Shown here: positions 16,430 through 25,380 of the stretch, one piece after another
How the letters are laid out: each line of letters opens with the position of its first letter
How positions within the stretch are numbered: position 1 is the first letter of the stretch
Assembly (NCBI RefSeq): GCF_001750285.1
Contig: NZ_MAMP01000021.1
Location: forward strand, 62,001 to 126,000
Direction of reading: 5' to 3'
From: Domibacillus iocasae
GTDB taxonomy: Bacteria; Bacillota; Bacilli; Bacillales; Domibacillaceae
DNA length: 64,000 nucleotides
Made by a program: the position numbers and the translations under genes
The notes under the pieces: model-generated
Databases searched by the model: none
Told to the model about the DNA's origin: nothing
What the model saw: only the letters and a program-made list of their open reading frames with translations

Positions 16430-17524
16430 ATGGGGGAAACAGCATTAGCTGCGGTAGCAACAGATACAAAACTTACAGAAATTAAAGAAGTTCTTTTACC
16501 GGATATTAAAGAAGATACAGGCATCTTAAAAGTAGAGATTGTTGGCGTCTGTGGGACCGATGTTTCTTATTATAATGATTTAAAAGAACCAATGATTTTA
16601 GGCCATCATGTAGTGGGTCATATTCACAAAATTGGTGAAGAAGCTTCCAAAAGATGGGGAGTCAAAGAAGGTGATCGAATTGTCATGGAAGAGTATATTC
16701 CTTGCGGTCAATGTGAGCTGTGCCGGACAGGGCTATATAGATTATGTCCCAATACGAATCCAAAAGTTGACGGGATAAGATATGGTGCCACACCTATTGC
16801 AACGGAACCTTCTCTGTATGGCGGTTTTAGTCAATACATGTATTTACATCCGAATGCTGTTCTCCATAAGCTTCCTTCACATGTACTGGCGGTCGAAGCT
16901 GCATTAACTTTGCCATTATCGAATGGTTTTGAATGGATGAGAATTATTGGTGGCGTAGGTCCTGGAGATGTCGTTGTTATACAAGGACCAGGACAGCAGG
17001 GACTGGCCTGTGCTTTAGCAGCAAAAGCAGCTGGAGCTGAAACGGTGATTATGACTGGCCGAAACAGCAGCCAAGAGCGCCTGAGATTGGCACTGGAATT
17101 GGGCGCTGATTATTCAGTTAATGTGAGTTCAGAGGATCTGATCGAAAGAGTACGGCAAATCACAAACGGCAAAATGGCTGATCTCGTCATTGATGTAACG
17201 AGTGGTGGAACAGAGCCTGTTGTCTCGTCATTGGCAGTCGTAAAAACGGGCGGGATGGTTTTACTAGGAGCGCTAAAGAACCGAAAATTTGATGATTTCG
17301 ACTTGGATGTCATTTACAATAAAAGTTTAACGATTAAAGGCGTCCGTGGACATAGTTATAAATCCGTTCAAATGGCAGTAGAATTCATCTCCTCGGGCAA
17401 ATTCCCGCTTAGTAGGATGAACTCACATAATTATAAATTAAGTGAAACGGACTTAGCATTAAGAACGGCGGCAGGAGAGGTTGATCCTTTGCGGTTATTG
17501 GTTACCGTCTCTCCATGGTTATAA
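16430..17524 (+). CDS. Zinc-dependent medium-chain alcohol dehydrogenase
   Basis: The 364-residue protein has the GVCGTDVS catalytic zinc motif, GHHVVGH with the second zinc ligand, the structural zinc cysteines CGQCELCRTGLYRLC, and a Rossmann motif near GPGQQGLACALAAKAAGA. It should oxidise an alcohol or diol (or reduce an aldehyde) with NAD(P). GAGGTGG precedes the ATG at 16430; a slightly earlier TTG has no site. It lies 118 bp after the second Rieske gene, so the two may act in one side pathway, for example on a dihydrodiol or benzylic alcohol. The exact substrate cannot be read from the sequence. Confidence 0.85.
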   Translation: MGETALAAVATDTKLTEIKEVLLPDIKEDTGILKVEIVGVCGTDVSYYNDLKEPMILGHHVVGHIHKIGEEASKRWGVKEGDRIVMEEYIPCGQCELCRTGLYRLCPNTNPKVDGIRYGATPIATEPSLYGGFSQYMYLHPNAVLHKLPSHVLAVEAALTLPLSNGFEWMRIIGGVGPGDVVVIQGPGQQGLACALAAKAAGAETVIMTGRNSSQERLRLALELGADYSVNVSSEDLIERVRQITNGKMADLVIDVTSGGTEPVVSSLAVVKTGGMVLLGALKNRKFDDFDLDVIYNKSLTIKGVRGHSYKSVQMAVEFISSGKFPLSRMNSHNYKLSETDLALRTAAGEVDPLRLLVTVSPWL

Positions 17525-17533
17525 ACCATACCC

Positions 17534-17565
17534 AAAAAAGCTCCTTTTAGTTAAGGAGCTTTTCT
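17534..17565. terminator. Rho-independent terminator after alcohol dehydrogenase gene
   Basis: AAAAAGCTCCTT pairs with AAGGAGCTTTT around a TTAGTT loop. The stem is flanked by A and T runs on both sides. It separates the Rieske/alcohol dehydrogenase unit from the permease gene. Confidence 0.8.
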
Positions 17566-17691
17566 GGTTTCATGCGAGTAGATGAAATGACGGTTTACCT
17601 ATAGACAGTTTTGATTTAACGCATAACAGCTTGGTGAAATTTAAATGAAAGGTCTTTAGGAAATCAATATATTTCCTTTTAGGATGACTTG

Positions 17692-19086
17692 ATGAAAATA
17701 CAACAATTCTTTTTTTGTGCTAGATCAAGTATTTTTACACTTGCTGTATTGCTCTTTCTTGTCTTTCAATTAATGCCGTTTAAAGGATTAGACTTTATTT
17801 TATCAGTCGTTTCCATATTGGCTATTGCTTTATCCCTTTCATCATGTAAGTTATTTACCCGGCTGATGTCAATTGTGTTTTTAACTTTAGGGACATGGAT
17901 GGTTTGGAATAAAGACTTTTCTTTTGTTTCCTATATAAAGCTCTATGGTGATATGCTCTATTTACTTTCTCTGTTTTTGATCGTTCCCTTATTATCTATA
18001 CCGATACAGGTTGGAGAGTATAGGAAGGTTTTTGAACAACTGTTTCAGAAGAGAGTAAAATCAATTTCTCAATTTTACCGCATTATTACGGGTTTATCTT
18101 ATTTTCTGGGCAGTTTTTTGAATTTAGCGGCAATTCCTATTGTCCACTCAAGTGTAAAATCTGCTGTGGATGTCCAGCAAATCGATGAACCAAAGCGCTT
18201 TTTAGCCAGCAGCATCATTCAAGGGTACTCATTACCCAATATGTGGACCCCTTTATCAGGAGTGGTAGGCGCTGTTCTTTATGTAACAGATGTCTCCTGG
18301 ATATATATTTTCCCAACTTTATTTCTCATCAGTTTAGTCACACTCATCTTTAATTGGACTCTTTTTAGCATCATTGAGCATAAAAAATCTGGTCGTGTAA
18401 AACAAGAAACAGCTGTAACCGCTGAACACACGCTGCCCGATTCCCATCCTCTCTTTTTTCGTAAGATGCTCCAAACGCTGCTGGCGATTATATTGCTATT
18501 ACTGCTGATCGTCGGGGTTGATGCTGTCTTTTCATTAGGTTTAACTGTGAGCGTTACCCTGATAACGCTCCCCTTTGCTTGGCTGTGGTGTCTTACATTA
18601 AGGAAAGGTCAGGCCTTTATGCCAATGATAAAACAGCATTTTACACATAAAGTAGGGGAGATGAGTGAATCCTTTGCTATTTTTCTAAGCGCCGGTTTTT
18701 TTGTGCAGGCTCTGCAGTATTCTGGAAATGATCGTTTCGTTAATCAATTATTTGTTCAATTCAGCGAACTTGTTGGCGTTCACTTTTTTTTATTTTTGAT
18801 CCCCTATATTACACTGTTATTGGCCTATTTAGGCATGCATCCAATTGTTGTCGTCACTTTACTGGCCCAATCACTAGCACCTGATATTTTAGGTGTTCCA
18901 CCTGAACAATTGGCTATTGCTTTTCTAGGTGGGGCTGTCATGACGTTTTATATGGGTCCATTCAGTGGAACTCTTGGACTCATGTCTTCTATTATTGATG
19001 TCGCCCCTTTGCGTATTTCCAGATGGAGTCTAGTACAGGTAATAGGCTTTTCGTTTATTCTAACGGCTGCTTTTTGGCTGGGTTAA
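17692..19086 (+). CDS. Multi-spanning membrane permease, family not assigned
   Basis: This 464-residue protein has roughly ten to twelve hydrophobic segments spread over the whole length, with a short hydrophilic stretch near residue 235-255. The conserved-looking parts are IIQGYSLPNMWTPLSGVVG (~180-200) and LGMHPIVVVTLLAQSLAP (~382-400); paired re-entrant segments of this kind suggest an ion-transporter-superfamily carrier (dicarboxylate or gluconate type). I cannot name the family with confidence. Being flanked by aromatic oxygenase genes and a LysR gene, it may move an aromatic or organic acid. The start is an ATG (or the TTG just before it) behind AGGA. Confidence 0.65.
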   Translation: MKIQQFFFCARSSIFTLAVLLFLVFQLMPFKGLDFILSVVSILAIALSLSSCKLFTRLMSIVFLTLGTWMVWNKDFSFVSYIKLYGDMLYLLSLFLIVPLLSIPIQVGEYRKVFEQLFQKRVKSISQFYRIITGLSYFLGSFLNLAAIPIVHSSVKSAVDVQQIDEPKRFLASSIIQGYSLPNMWTPLSGVVGAVLYVTDVSWIYIFPTLFLISLVTLIFNWTLFSIIEHKKSGRVKQETAVTAEHTLPDSHPLFFRKMLQTLLAIILLLLLIVGVDAVFSLGLTVSVTLITLPFAWLWCLTLRKGQAFMPMIKQHFTHKVGEMSESFAIFLSAGFFVQALQYSGNDRFVNQLFVQFSELVGVHFFLFLIPYITLLLAYLGMHPIVVVTLLAQSLAPDILGVPPEQLAIAFLGGAVMTFYMGPFSGTLGLMSSIIDVAPLRISRWSLVQVIGFSFILTAAFWLG

Positions 19087-19120
19087 TGAAGCTTTCTAAT
19101 AAGTTAGATTCGTTTATCTC

Positions 19121-19155
19121 AAGCAGCCCAGGCTATTTTGCAGCCTGGGCTGCTT
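19121..19155. terminator. Strong bidirectional terminator after permease gene
   Basis: AAGCAGCCCAGGCT (19121-19134) pairs perfectly with AGCCTGGGCTGCTT (19142-19155) around a 7-nt loop. The T run is short, but the stem is very GC-rich. Confidence 0.75.
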
Positions 19156-19364
19156 TCATGTGTTTTCAGCCATTTTCTGATCAAACTAATACATTTGATC
19201 AAAGGAAATATTATTTTATAAAAGAACTTAGGATTTTACATAAAAAATTTTGAATATTTTAAAAAATAAATACATTTACATGAAAATGGATGGAACATTG
19301 GTCATTAATATATTAAAATTGTTAATAGGTTAATGTTACCACCGATAAGAAAGGATAGAAGACG

Positions 19365-20258
19365 ATGGAATTAAAAAATATTGAAGCATTCTTGATGGTG
19401 GTAGAAAAAGGGAGCTTTTCAGCCGCAGCCGCAGCCTTATATATTAGCCAGCCTACTATCAGTGTTCGAATTCAACAACTAGAAAGACATTTAAATTGTT
19501 CATTATTTGAAAGAGAAAATGGAAAAAAAACAGTATTAACGCATTCTGGTAAACGAGTTTATCAATATTTTTATGAAGCGCATCAGCTTATAGAGAAGGC
19601 GCAAGATATTCTTAAAGAAGAACCTGTCCATTCAAAAAAAATAAAGATATCTTGTATGAATCATATGGGTGTAGAAATAATGCCGGAATTACTAAAGATT
19701 TTATATGACTGTTTCCCTGGATTTGAATTTCCAGTTGAGATTAAATCCACCGAGCAAATGACGGACGATATCGGTATAGGGGATATAGATATGGGATTTG
19801 CTTACGTACAACCAAAAGAAATCCATCCAGATCTTTCGGTCATTAAAATTGCCAGCGAGCAAAATATTCTTGTTTGTGCACCAGACCATCCTCTTACCAA
19901 AACAGATAAAATTGTTCCGTCAGATTTGGAAAATGAGCGTATTATTGTGTATAATCGTGAGTTTGTTACGACTAAAACCATAAGCGAATTCCTTGAAAAG
20001 AATCGGTTAAAAGAATATAAAGAAGTGGAAATTAATAATGTGGGATGGCTAAAAATGATGGTTCGAAAAGGGTTAGGAGTGGCTTTTTTACAAGAGATGA
20101 TCGTACAAGAAGAACTTAGAAATGGAACACTAAAAAAAGTTCCTCTTAGCAAATCTATTCCACCTACTTCGATTTACTTATATTTACATGCTGAGTTATC
20201 TCAAAATATAAAAGAAACCATTATTCAAACCTCTAAAAGGATTTTTTCTCAAATTTAA
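19365..20258 (+). CDS. LysR-family transcriptional regulator
   Basis: The 297-residue protein begins with a LysR winged helix (MELKNIEAFLMVVEKGSFS, SQPTISVRIQQLE) and continues into a periplasmic-binding-like effector domain from about residue 90. AAAGGAT precedes the ATG. It lies between the permease and the TctABC operon, converging on the latter, with about 280 bp of AT-rich DNA upstream that carries no gene. LysR regulators often respond to aromatic or organic acids, so control of the neighbouring transporters or the second Rieske gene is a reasonable guess. No T-N11-A box was singled out with confidence. Confidence 0.88.
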   Translation: MELKNIEAFLMVVEKGSFSAAAAALYISQPTISVRIQQLERHLNCSLFERENGKKTVLTHSGKRVYQYFYEAHQLIEKAQDILKEEPVHSKKIKISCMNHMGVEIMPELLKILYDCFPGFEFPVEIKSTEQMTDDIGIGDIDMGFAYVQPKEIHPDLSVIKIASEQNILVCAPDHPLTKTDKIVPSDLENERIIVYNREFVTTKTISEFLEKNRLKEYKEVEINNVGWLKMMVRKGLGVAFLQEMIVQEELRNGTLKKVPLSKSIPPTSIYLYLHAELSQNIKETIIQTSKRIFSQI

Positions 20259-20475
20259 TGCTACGCCTTTGAAAGTCTTATGGTATATCACTACTGTTAA
20301 CGAAAGAAAAAGAGATAACATCGAAAAAGTGATCCGTACTTTACGGCTTCTTCTTTGTCGCTTAACCAGATTAGTAGTGGAGAAAAGCCAGCTAAAATGG
20401 CAGAAAAAGCACACTATGGTTTATGCAGTCACAAAACTTGTGATCTCTAAGTTTTTTTATTAAAGCTGATTGCGC

Positions 20476-20513
20476 AAAAAAGCAGCCTTTCCCTGGATGA
20501 AAGGCTGCTTTTC
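20476..20513. terminator. Bidirectional terminator between LysR gene and TctABC operon
   Basis: AAAAGCAGCCTTTC and GAAAGGCTGCTTTT form a 14-bp stem around CCTGGAT. It lies between the converging lysR and tctA genes and can end both. The 217 bp between the lysR stop and this stem show nothing convincing. Confidence 0.85.
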
Positions 20514-20547
20514 TATTCCTAATTAATAGGAAGAGATAAGATTACTT

Positions 20548-22053
20548 CTATACTTCAACGTCACTTGCTAAGTACGCCCTTTTTTTCTTCAGTGCACTAA
20601 AAATGCTTAAGATTAAAATAAGGATACATAAAACACTTAAAGTCCCAGATATTGGTCTTAAGAATAAAAAGAGTAAACCATTTTCAGAGATTGCAAGAGA
20701 TTGGATCAAAGAAGTTTCAAGTTGAGCCCCTAATACAAAAGTCAACACCGTGGCAGCAATTGGAAAGTCAAATTTTTTCATAAAGTACCCTATGACCCCA
20801 AATAGAACCATCATGCCAACGTCCCATAAACTATTATTAATCGTATATGTCCCTACACAACAAACCAATAATAAAATCGGAAAGAGCAATTGATATGGAA
20901 TTAAAGCAACCTTTGCCCATACACCTGCCAATGGCAAGTTAAAGATTAGAAGAACAACGTTTCCGATAAACATACTTGCAATTATAGCCCATATAAAATC
21001 AGGATTACTCGTAAAAAGAGCAGGGCCAGGCGTTAGACCATGTACGATAAACGCTCCCAAGATGACCGCAATTGTAGGAGAGCTTGGAAGCCCTAGAGTA
21101 AATAGGGGAATGAGGGAAGCGCCGCTGTGAGCATTATTTGCTGTTTCTGGACCAGCTACTCCTTCAATCGCCCCTTTACCGAAACGAGAAGGATCCTTTG
21201 CCCGCTTTTTTTCTAGTGAATAAGACATTAGAGACGAAATAGCAGCATTGGATCCAGGAATAAGGCCAATCAGGAAACCTAAAATCGTTCCTCTACCAAT
21301 TGACATAGAAGTAGGCAGCCATTCTTCTTTTTTAGGAAAAAGTCCTTGGATTTTTGCAGGTTTCTCCATGTTTGTCGGGTTTCCAGCATTTGATAAGATC
21401 TCAGAAATCCCGAAAAGCCCGATTGCCAAAACTGTAAAATCAATTCCTCCAAGCAGTTCCTGCTGGCCAAAGGTAAAACGAATTGCTCCTGATGCCGGGT
21501 CCATGCCTATTAGTGATAATGTGAGTCCAAATATTGCAGCGATTAATCCTCTAACTAAGGATTTTCCCATTAATCCAACTAATGTAAGCAAACCAAGCAG
21601 CATGAGTGTGAAATACTCTGGAGGACCAAACCTGGTTCCGAACTCGGCTAAAACGGGCCCTAAAAACGTTAACCCAAGGACAGCCACTATGCCGCCTATA
21701 AAAGAGCCGATCGCAGCCACGCCAAGGGCCGTTCCTGCTCGTCCCTGTTTGGCTAACTGATGTCCGTCAATACAGGTGATAACCGATGCGGATTCTCCGG
21801 GAGTATTAATTAAAACGGAGGTAATAGTCCCTCCATACATAGAACCATAATAAATGCCTGAAAGCATAATGATCGCTGTTACTGGTTCCATGCCAAACGT
21901 AACGGGTATCAGCAAAGCAGTTCCGGATACAGGACCTAATCCGGGCAATATCCCTACAAGCATACCAATAGACACGCCAATTACACAATAGATTATATTC
22001 GTTAAGGTAAGCGCACTTTCAAATCCATGTAAAAGCAAAGATAGTGATTCCAT
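20548..22053 (-). CDS. tctA: Tripartite tricarboxylate transporter, large membrane subunit TctA
   Basis: The 501-residue protein is the roughly 12-helix TctA channel subunit. Typical segments are GILPGLGPVSGTALLIPVTF near residue 35, GTITSVLINTPGE near 75, and AHSGASLIPLFTLGLPSSP near 310. It uses the ion gradient to import a substrate handed over by the TctC lipoprotein. TctB ends 12 bp upstream, so the order tctC-tctB-tctA is a normal operon. Substrates in this family range from citrate to terephthalate and other aromatic acids; context here favours the aromatic acid degraded by the flanking genes. Confidence 0.93.
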   Translation of the reverse strand: MESLSLLLHGFESALTLTNIIYCVIGVSIGMLVGILPGLGPVSGTALLIPVTFGMEPVTAIIMLSGIYYGSMYGGTITSVLINTPGESASVITCIDGHQLAKQGRAGTALGVAAIGSFIGGIVAVLGLTFLGPVLAEFGTRFGPPEYFTLMLLGLLTLVGLMGKSLVRGLIAAIFGLTLSLIGMDPASGAIRFTFGQQELLGGIDFTVLAIGLFGISEILSNAGNPTNMEKPAKIQGLFPKKEEWLPTSMSIGRGTILGFLIGLIPGSNAAISSLMSYSLEKKRAKDPSRFGKGAIEGVAGPETANNAHSGASLIPLFTLGLPSSPTIAVILGAFIVHGLTPGPALFTSNPDFIWAIIASMFIGNVVLLIFNLPLAGVWAKVALIPYQLLFPILLLVCCVGTYTINNSLWDVGMMVLFGVIGYFMKKFDFPIAATVLTFVLGAQLETSLIQSLAISENGLLFLFLRPISGTLSVLCILILILSIFSALKKKRAYLASDVEV

Positions 22054-22065
22054 TACAGCTCCTCC

Positions 22066-22518
22066 TTACCAGCCAAATTCATTTACAGGCAATGTGACAC
22101 TTAAAACCTTAGCGAAAATCCAAAATAAAAAAAGCGAGGCTCCTACGGAAATACCAATGTTAAGGTGCCAGCGGTAATAGCGAAAGAGTAAAGCAAATAA
22201 GAAAATGGTGCTGGATAAGACAAATCCTAATAGGGGAACCACACCAAGATAAATTAACATACTAGCTAAAATAAATACGATGTTTTTTAATTCTGTTCCT
22301 CTGGGCATTGGCTCACTTTCAGATTCTTCCGACTTAAAAGTAGTATAGATATAACACAAAGAAAGAATAACCAACATTCCGGATAGCCAAAGCGGGAAAA
22401 ATCCTGGTCCCAGTCCATCTGCTCCCGAATAAGACAATGTAAGTGATTGGATAAAGAAAATGATGGAAAAAATCAAAAAAGCTAAGCCGAACCAAACCCC
22501 TGCCTTCCATGTCTTCAT
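22066..22518 (-). CDS. tctB: Tripartite tricarboxylate transporter, small membrane subunit TctB
   Basis: The 150-residue protein has four hydrophobic segments and the opening pattern of TctB (LTLSYSGADGLGPGFFPLWL). It is the small, poorly conserved partner of TctA. The ATG at 22518 is preceded by AGGAAGTGGG; a TTG seven codons upstream is the alternative start. It lies between tctC and tctA and is required for a functional TTT importer. Confidence 0.88.
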   Translation of the reverse strand: MKTWKAGVWFGLAFLIFSIIFFIQSLTLSYSGADGLGPGFFPLWLSGMLVILSLCYIYTTFKSEESESEPMPRGTELKNIVFILASMLIYLGVVPLLGFVLSSTIFLFALLFRYYRWHLNIGISVGASLFLFWIFAKVLSVTLPVNEFGW

Positions 22519-22585
22519 CTGATCCCACTTCCTTTTCAAAGTATAATCTAGGTATAGTTTTTTTCTATGCCTAGTATGGATTATG

Positions 22586-23590
22586 TTATTCTACTAAACC
22601 GATATTTTTTAAGATCTTCCCATACTCGTTGTAACTTTCTGTGATCTCTTTTTGAAATTCTTCAGGGCCTGCATACTTAGGGTCAACATCGATTTCCTTT
22701 AATTGTTCTTGCACAGAAGGATCATCTAATGCCTGTTTAAAAGCATCATGGATCAATTTTTGAACATCTTGCGGCAGGCCTTTAGGAGCGACAACACCGG
22801 TAAATACATCTACTTCTGCATCTAAACCTTTTTCTTTTAACAAGGGGGTATCTTGATGGGCTTCAGGTTTATAGCTTCCTAAATTCGCTAATATACGAAA
22901 ATCTCCGGACTTAACATATTCTTTTGCTGTTTGAGGAAGTAAACTAGCTCCTTGAGTATGTCCACCTAACACAGCTGTAACAGTTTCACCGCCGCTTTCA
23001 AAGTGAACGGCCTTCGTTTTTACGTTTGCAGCAGCGTTTAAAGCTTCCATACTAATGTGTACAGTACTGCCAGCGCCCACTGTAGCGTAAGTAAATTTCC
23101 CTGGATTCTTTTTGACATATTCCAGCCACTCATCAAATGTTTTCCATGGTGCGTCTGATTTTACAGTCAAAAATTGAGGAACAACGGTCGCTTGTAAAAT
23201 AGGTTGAAAACTATCATGAGTAAAGACAGTTTTCCCAAAAAGCGGTTGAAGGGAGAGCTGAGACACGGTTAACATCCCAAGGGTATAGCCATCTGGTTTT
23301 GCTCCGTGTACTTCTGTTGCTCCAATTGTAGCGGCACCACCGGGCTTATTCACAACTACGATCGATTGTCCATTAGGGATGTATTTTTCAGCTCCCTTTG
23401 CAAGCACCCGGGCTATCATTTCTGTAGAAGAACCTGAGGCATAAGGAACGATCAATTGGATTGTTTTTTTAGGAAAGTCACTATTAGCCTGCCCTTCATT
23501 GTTTTCTGAAGAGGCCTTTTGGGTTTGTGAGCAACCTCCAAGTATTAAGGATAAAATCAACATGGATAACATAACTAATTTTTTCATCAT
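22586..23590 (-). CDS. tctC: Tripartite tricarboxylate transporter, substrate-binding lipoprotein TctC
   Basis: The protein of about 334 residues starts with a lipoprotein signal ending in the lipobox LILGGC, so Cys20 would be lipidated and tethered outside the membrane. It has the TctC/Bug-family landmarks IQLIVPYASGSSTEMIAR, VVNKPGGAATIGA and the PDGYTLGM segment. Such proteins bind di- and tricarboxylates or aromatic carboxylates (TphC for terephthalate) and feed TctAB. The ATG at 23590 follows GGGGG. A copy of the putative aromatic-cluster operator lies about 270 bp upstream, in the spacer shared with the divergent MFS gene. Confidence 0.92.
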   Translation of the reverse strand: MMKKLVMLSMLILSLILGGCSQTQKASSENNEGQANSDFPKKTIQLIVPYASGSSTEMIARVLAKGAEKYIPNGQSIVVVNKPGGAATIGATEVHGAKPDGYTLGMLTVSQLSLQPLFGKTVFTHDSFQPILQATVVPQFLTVKSDAPWKTFDEWLEYVKKNPGKFTYATVGAGSTVHISMEALNAAANVKTKAVHFESGGETVTAVLGGHTQGASLLPQTAKEYVKSGDFRILANLGSYKPEAHQDTPLLKEKGLDAEVDVFTGVVAPKGLPQDVQKLIHDAFKQALDDPSVQEQLKEIDVDPKYAGPEEFQKEITESYNEYGKILKNIGLVE

Positions 23591-23593
23591 CAA

Positions 23594-24055
23594 AACCCCC
23601 TTTTGATTTTTATAAGCGCTTACATTTATTTTGGAATGTCATGTGCCTGAGTTCGACATTGGTTCTGTCTATCATTTTTCTTAGATAATGATTTTTCTAC
23701 ACAAAGTAAACTGAATAACTCTGCTTGTAACCACTTCAAGTAATGAAAATTAATAAATCAAATCAACACCCCCTTGCCAAATTTTTCTTAAAGATACCTT
23801 GCTTTTAATAAATCTGTTTTTTACGTTACACCATGGTTGTAAGTAAATAAAAGACCCAAGTTGCATATAACAGAACAAATGAAAAAAATTAAAAATTTTG
23901 ACTTTTTCATTATCCATCTATTTGAGTATTAATATTATCTATTGGTCGGATAAAAATAATCAATTTGATAATGATGTACCTTTTCATTAATAATCTACAT
24001 ATATCCATAAAACTTAATTTAAATATCTTATTCGGATGAAATCGAGGGATAAAAG
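23594..24055. other. Divergent regulatory spacer between tctC and MFS gene
   Basis: This AT-rich spacer of 462 bp has no gene. It must hold promoters for both the TctABC operon (minus) and the MFS gene (plus). The only element I can single out is the copy of the repeated aromatic-cluster motif at 23860-23877. No terminator is present. Confidence 0.6.
23860..23877 (+). promoter_or_regulatory. Candidate IclR operator, site 3
   Basis: GTTGCATATAACAGAACA fits the consensus GTTGCNTATARMAGAACA, which also describes the sites at 6805-6822 (minus strand) and 8775-8792; 15 of 18 positions are identical in all three. The 3' half (GTTG-ATAG) of the longer sites is not preserved here. Its position between divergent transporter genes suggests coregulation of uptake and catabolism. 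Confidence 0.5.
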
Positions 24056-25228
24056 ATGCATGATCAGAGCATATGGAGTAAGGACTTTATATTAGTCTCA
24101 ATTAGCAGCTTTTTTCAGTTTATGACCTTCTATACGATGCTTGCTACTCTCCCTATGTTTGTTTTGGATTTTTTACAAGGAACTAGTCTTCAAGCGGGCC
24201 TTGTCATCACGTTACATGCGCTCGGTGCCATTCTATTAAGACCATTGACAGGGAGGTGGCTGGATGAACTTGGAAGGGAGAGGGTTTTACAGGTCTCATT
24301 AATTTTATTTACAGGTATTTGTTTTTTGTATCTGGGGGTTCGAAGTCTTTTACTTTTACTTTTTATTCGACTTTTCCACGGCATGACATTCGGAACATTG
24401 TCTACGACAATGGCGACAATTGCAATTGATATTTCTCCGGATCAACGCAAGGGGGAAGCATTAGGGTATTTTGGAATGTTTATGAGTTTGGCAATGGTTC
24501 TTGGCCCCTTTACCGGCCTTGCGATTATTAGCCACTATAGCTACAACGTATTGTTTATTTGTTGTACTGTTTTTGCTTTGCTTACCTTTCTTTCTGGAAG
24601 CTTAGCGGGGGCTTTTGAAAAAAAAGAAAAAGCGAAGAGTATGGAATCATTGAGTTGGAGAAACTTTATCGAAATTAAAGCCGTTCCTTATGGGTTAATG
24701 ACTTTTATTCTTGCATTTGTTTACGCAGGAACGGCTGCCTTTATTCCAATTTATGCGAGACAAATAGGCATGGAATCTTTTGCTGGTTATTTCTTTGTAA
24801 TCTTTGCAGCTTTCATCATACTATCTAGATTATTTGTAGGGAAGTTGTACGACCGTAAAGGAACGAACATGGTTGTTTACCCATTCGTTCTGGTTTATAT
24901 CATTGGGATGATAACGCTAAGTCAAGCACATAATCCATTATTTTTTTTGAGTGCAGGAGCACTCGTAGGACTTGGATATGGTGCCCTGCACCCTTCTTTT
25001 CAAACACTTGCAGTGCAATCTGTTGCCAATTATCGGAGAGGCTTAGCAACATCTACATTTTACTTGTTTTTTGATTTAGGCGTGGCAGTAGGGTCGTTTT
25101 TGCTGGGCATTATCTCGTCTCATACAAATTATAGCTTCATCTATATTTTATGTGCTGTTTTTTTGCTGCTAATTTATGCGTTGTATTATTACTTCCATCA
25201 ACAAAAAAATAGCCCTGATACCATTTAG
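24056..25228 (+). CDS. MFS transporter, 12-helix
   Basis: This 390-residue protein shows about 12 membrane segments and the MFS loop 2-3 motif RPLTGRWLDELGRERVL near residue 62. Helix 4-5 carries the GYFGMFMSLAMVLGPFTG antiporter-like motif. It is similar in layout to Bacillus YwoG/YfkF-type efflux proteins, so export of an aromatic compound is as likely as import. GAGGGAT precedes the ATG. It is transcribed divergently from tctC, sharing a spacer that contains a putative cluster operator. Confidence 0.85.
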   Translation: MHDQSIWSKDFILVSISSFFQFMTFYTMLATLPMFVLDFLQGTSLQAGLVITLHALGAILLRPLTGRWLDELGRERVLQVSLILFTGICFLYLGVRSLLLLLFIRLFHGMTFGTLSTTMATIAIDISPDQRKGEALGYFGMFMSLAMVLGPFTGLAIISHYSYNVLFICCTVFALLTFLSGSLAGAFEKKEKAKSMESLSWRNFIEIKAVPYGLMTFILAFVYAGTAAFIPIYARQIGMESFAGYFFVIFAAFIILSRLFVGKLYDRKGTNMVVYPFVLVYIIGMITLSQAHNPLFFLSAGALVGLGYGALHPSFQTLAVQSVANYRRGLATSTFYLFFDLGVAVGSFLLGIISSHTNYSFIYILCAVFLLLIYALYYYFHQQKNSPDTI

Positions 25229-25380
25229 ATTAGTTTGTTAGTATATAAGTTGCTGAATAGGCGGCATATATCTTTTTAGAAAGATTTTTTGTCCGAAAAT
25301 TAAAAAAATAAACACAAAAATAGAGGGTCTTGTCCTTGTTTCCAGAGTGTACTTAACTGAGAGTGAGGAGTGAATGCCTT

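Noticed and set aside
17595-17640. Fourth copy of the aromatic-cluster operator before the permease gene
   Set aside because: CTATAGACAG and AACAGCTTGGT recall parts of the motif, but spacing and order differ.
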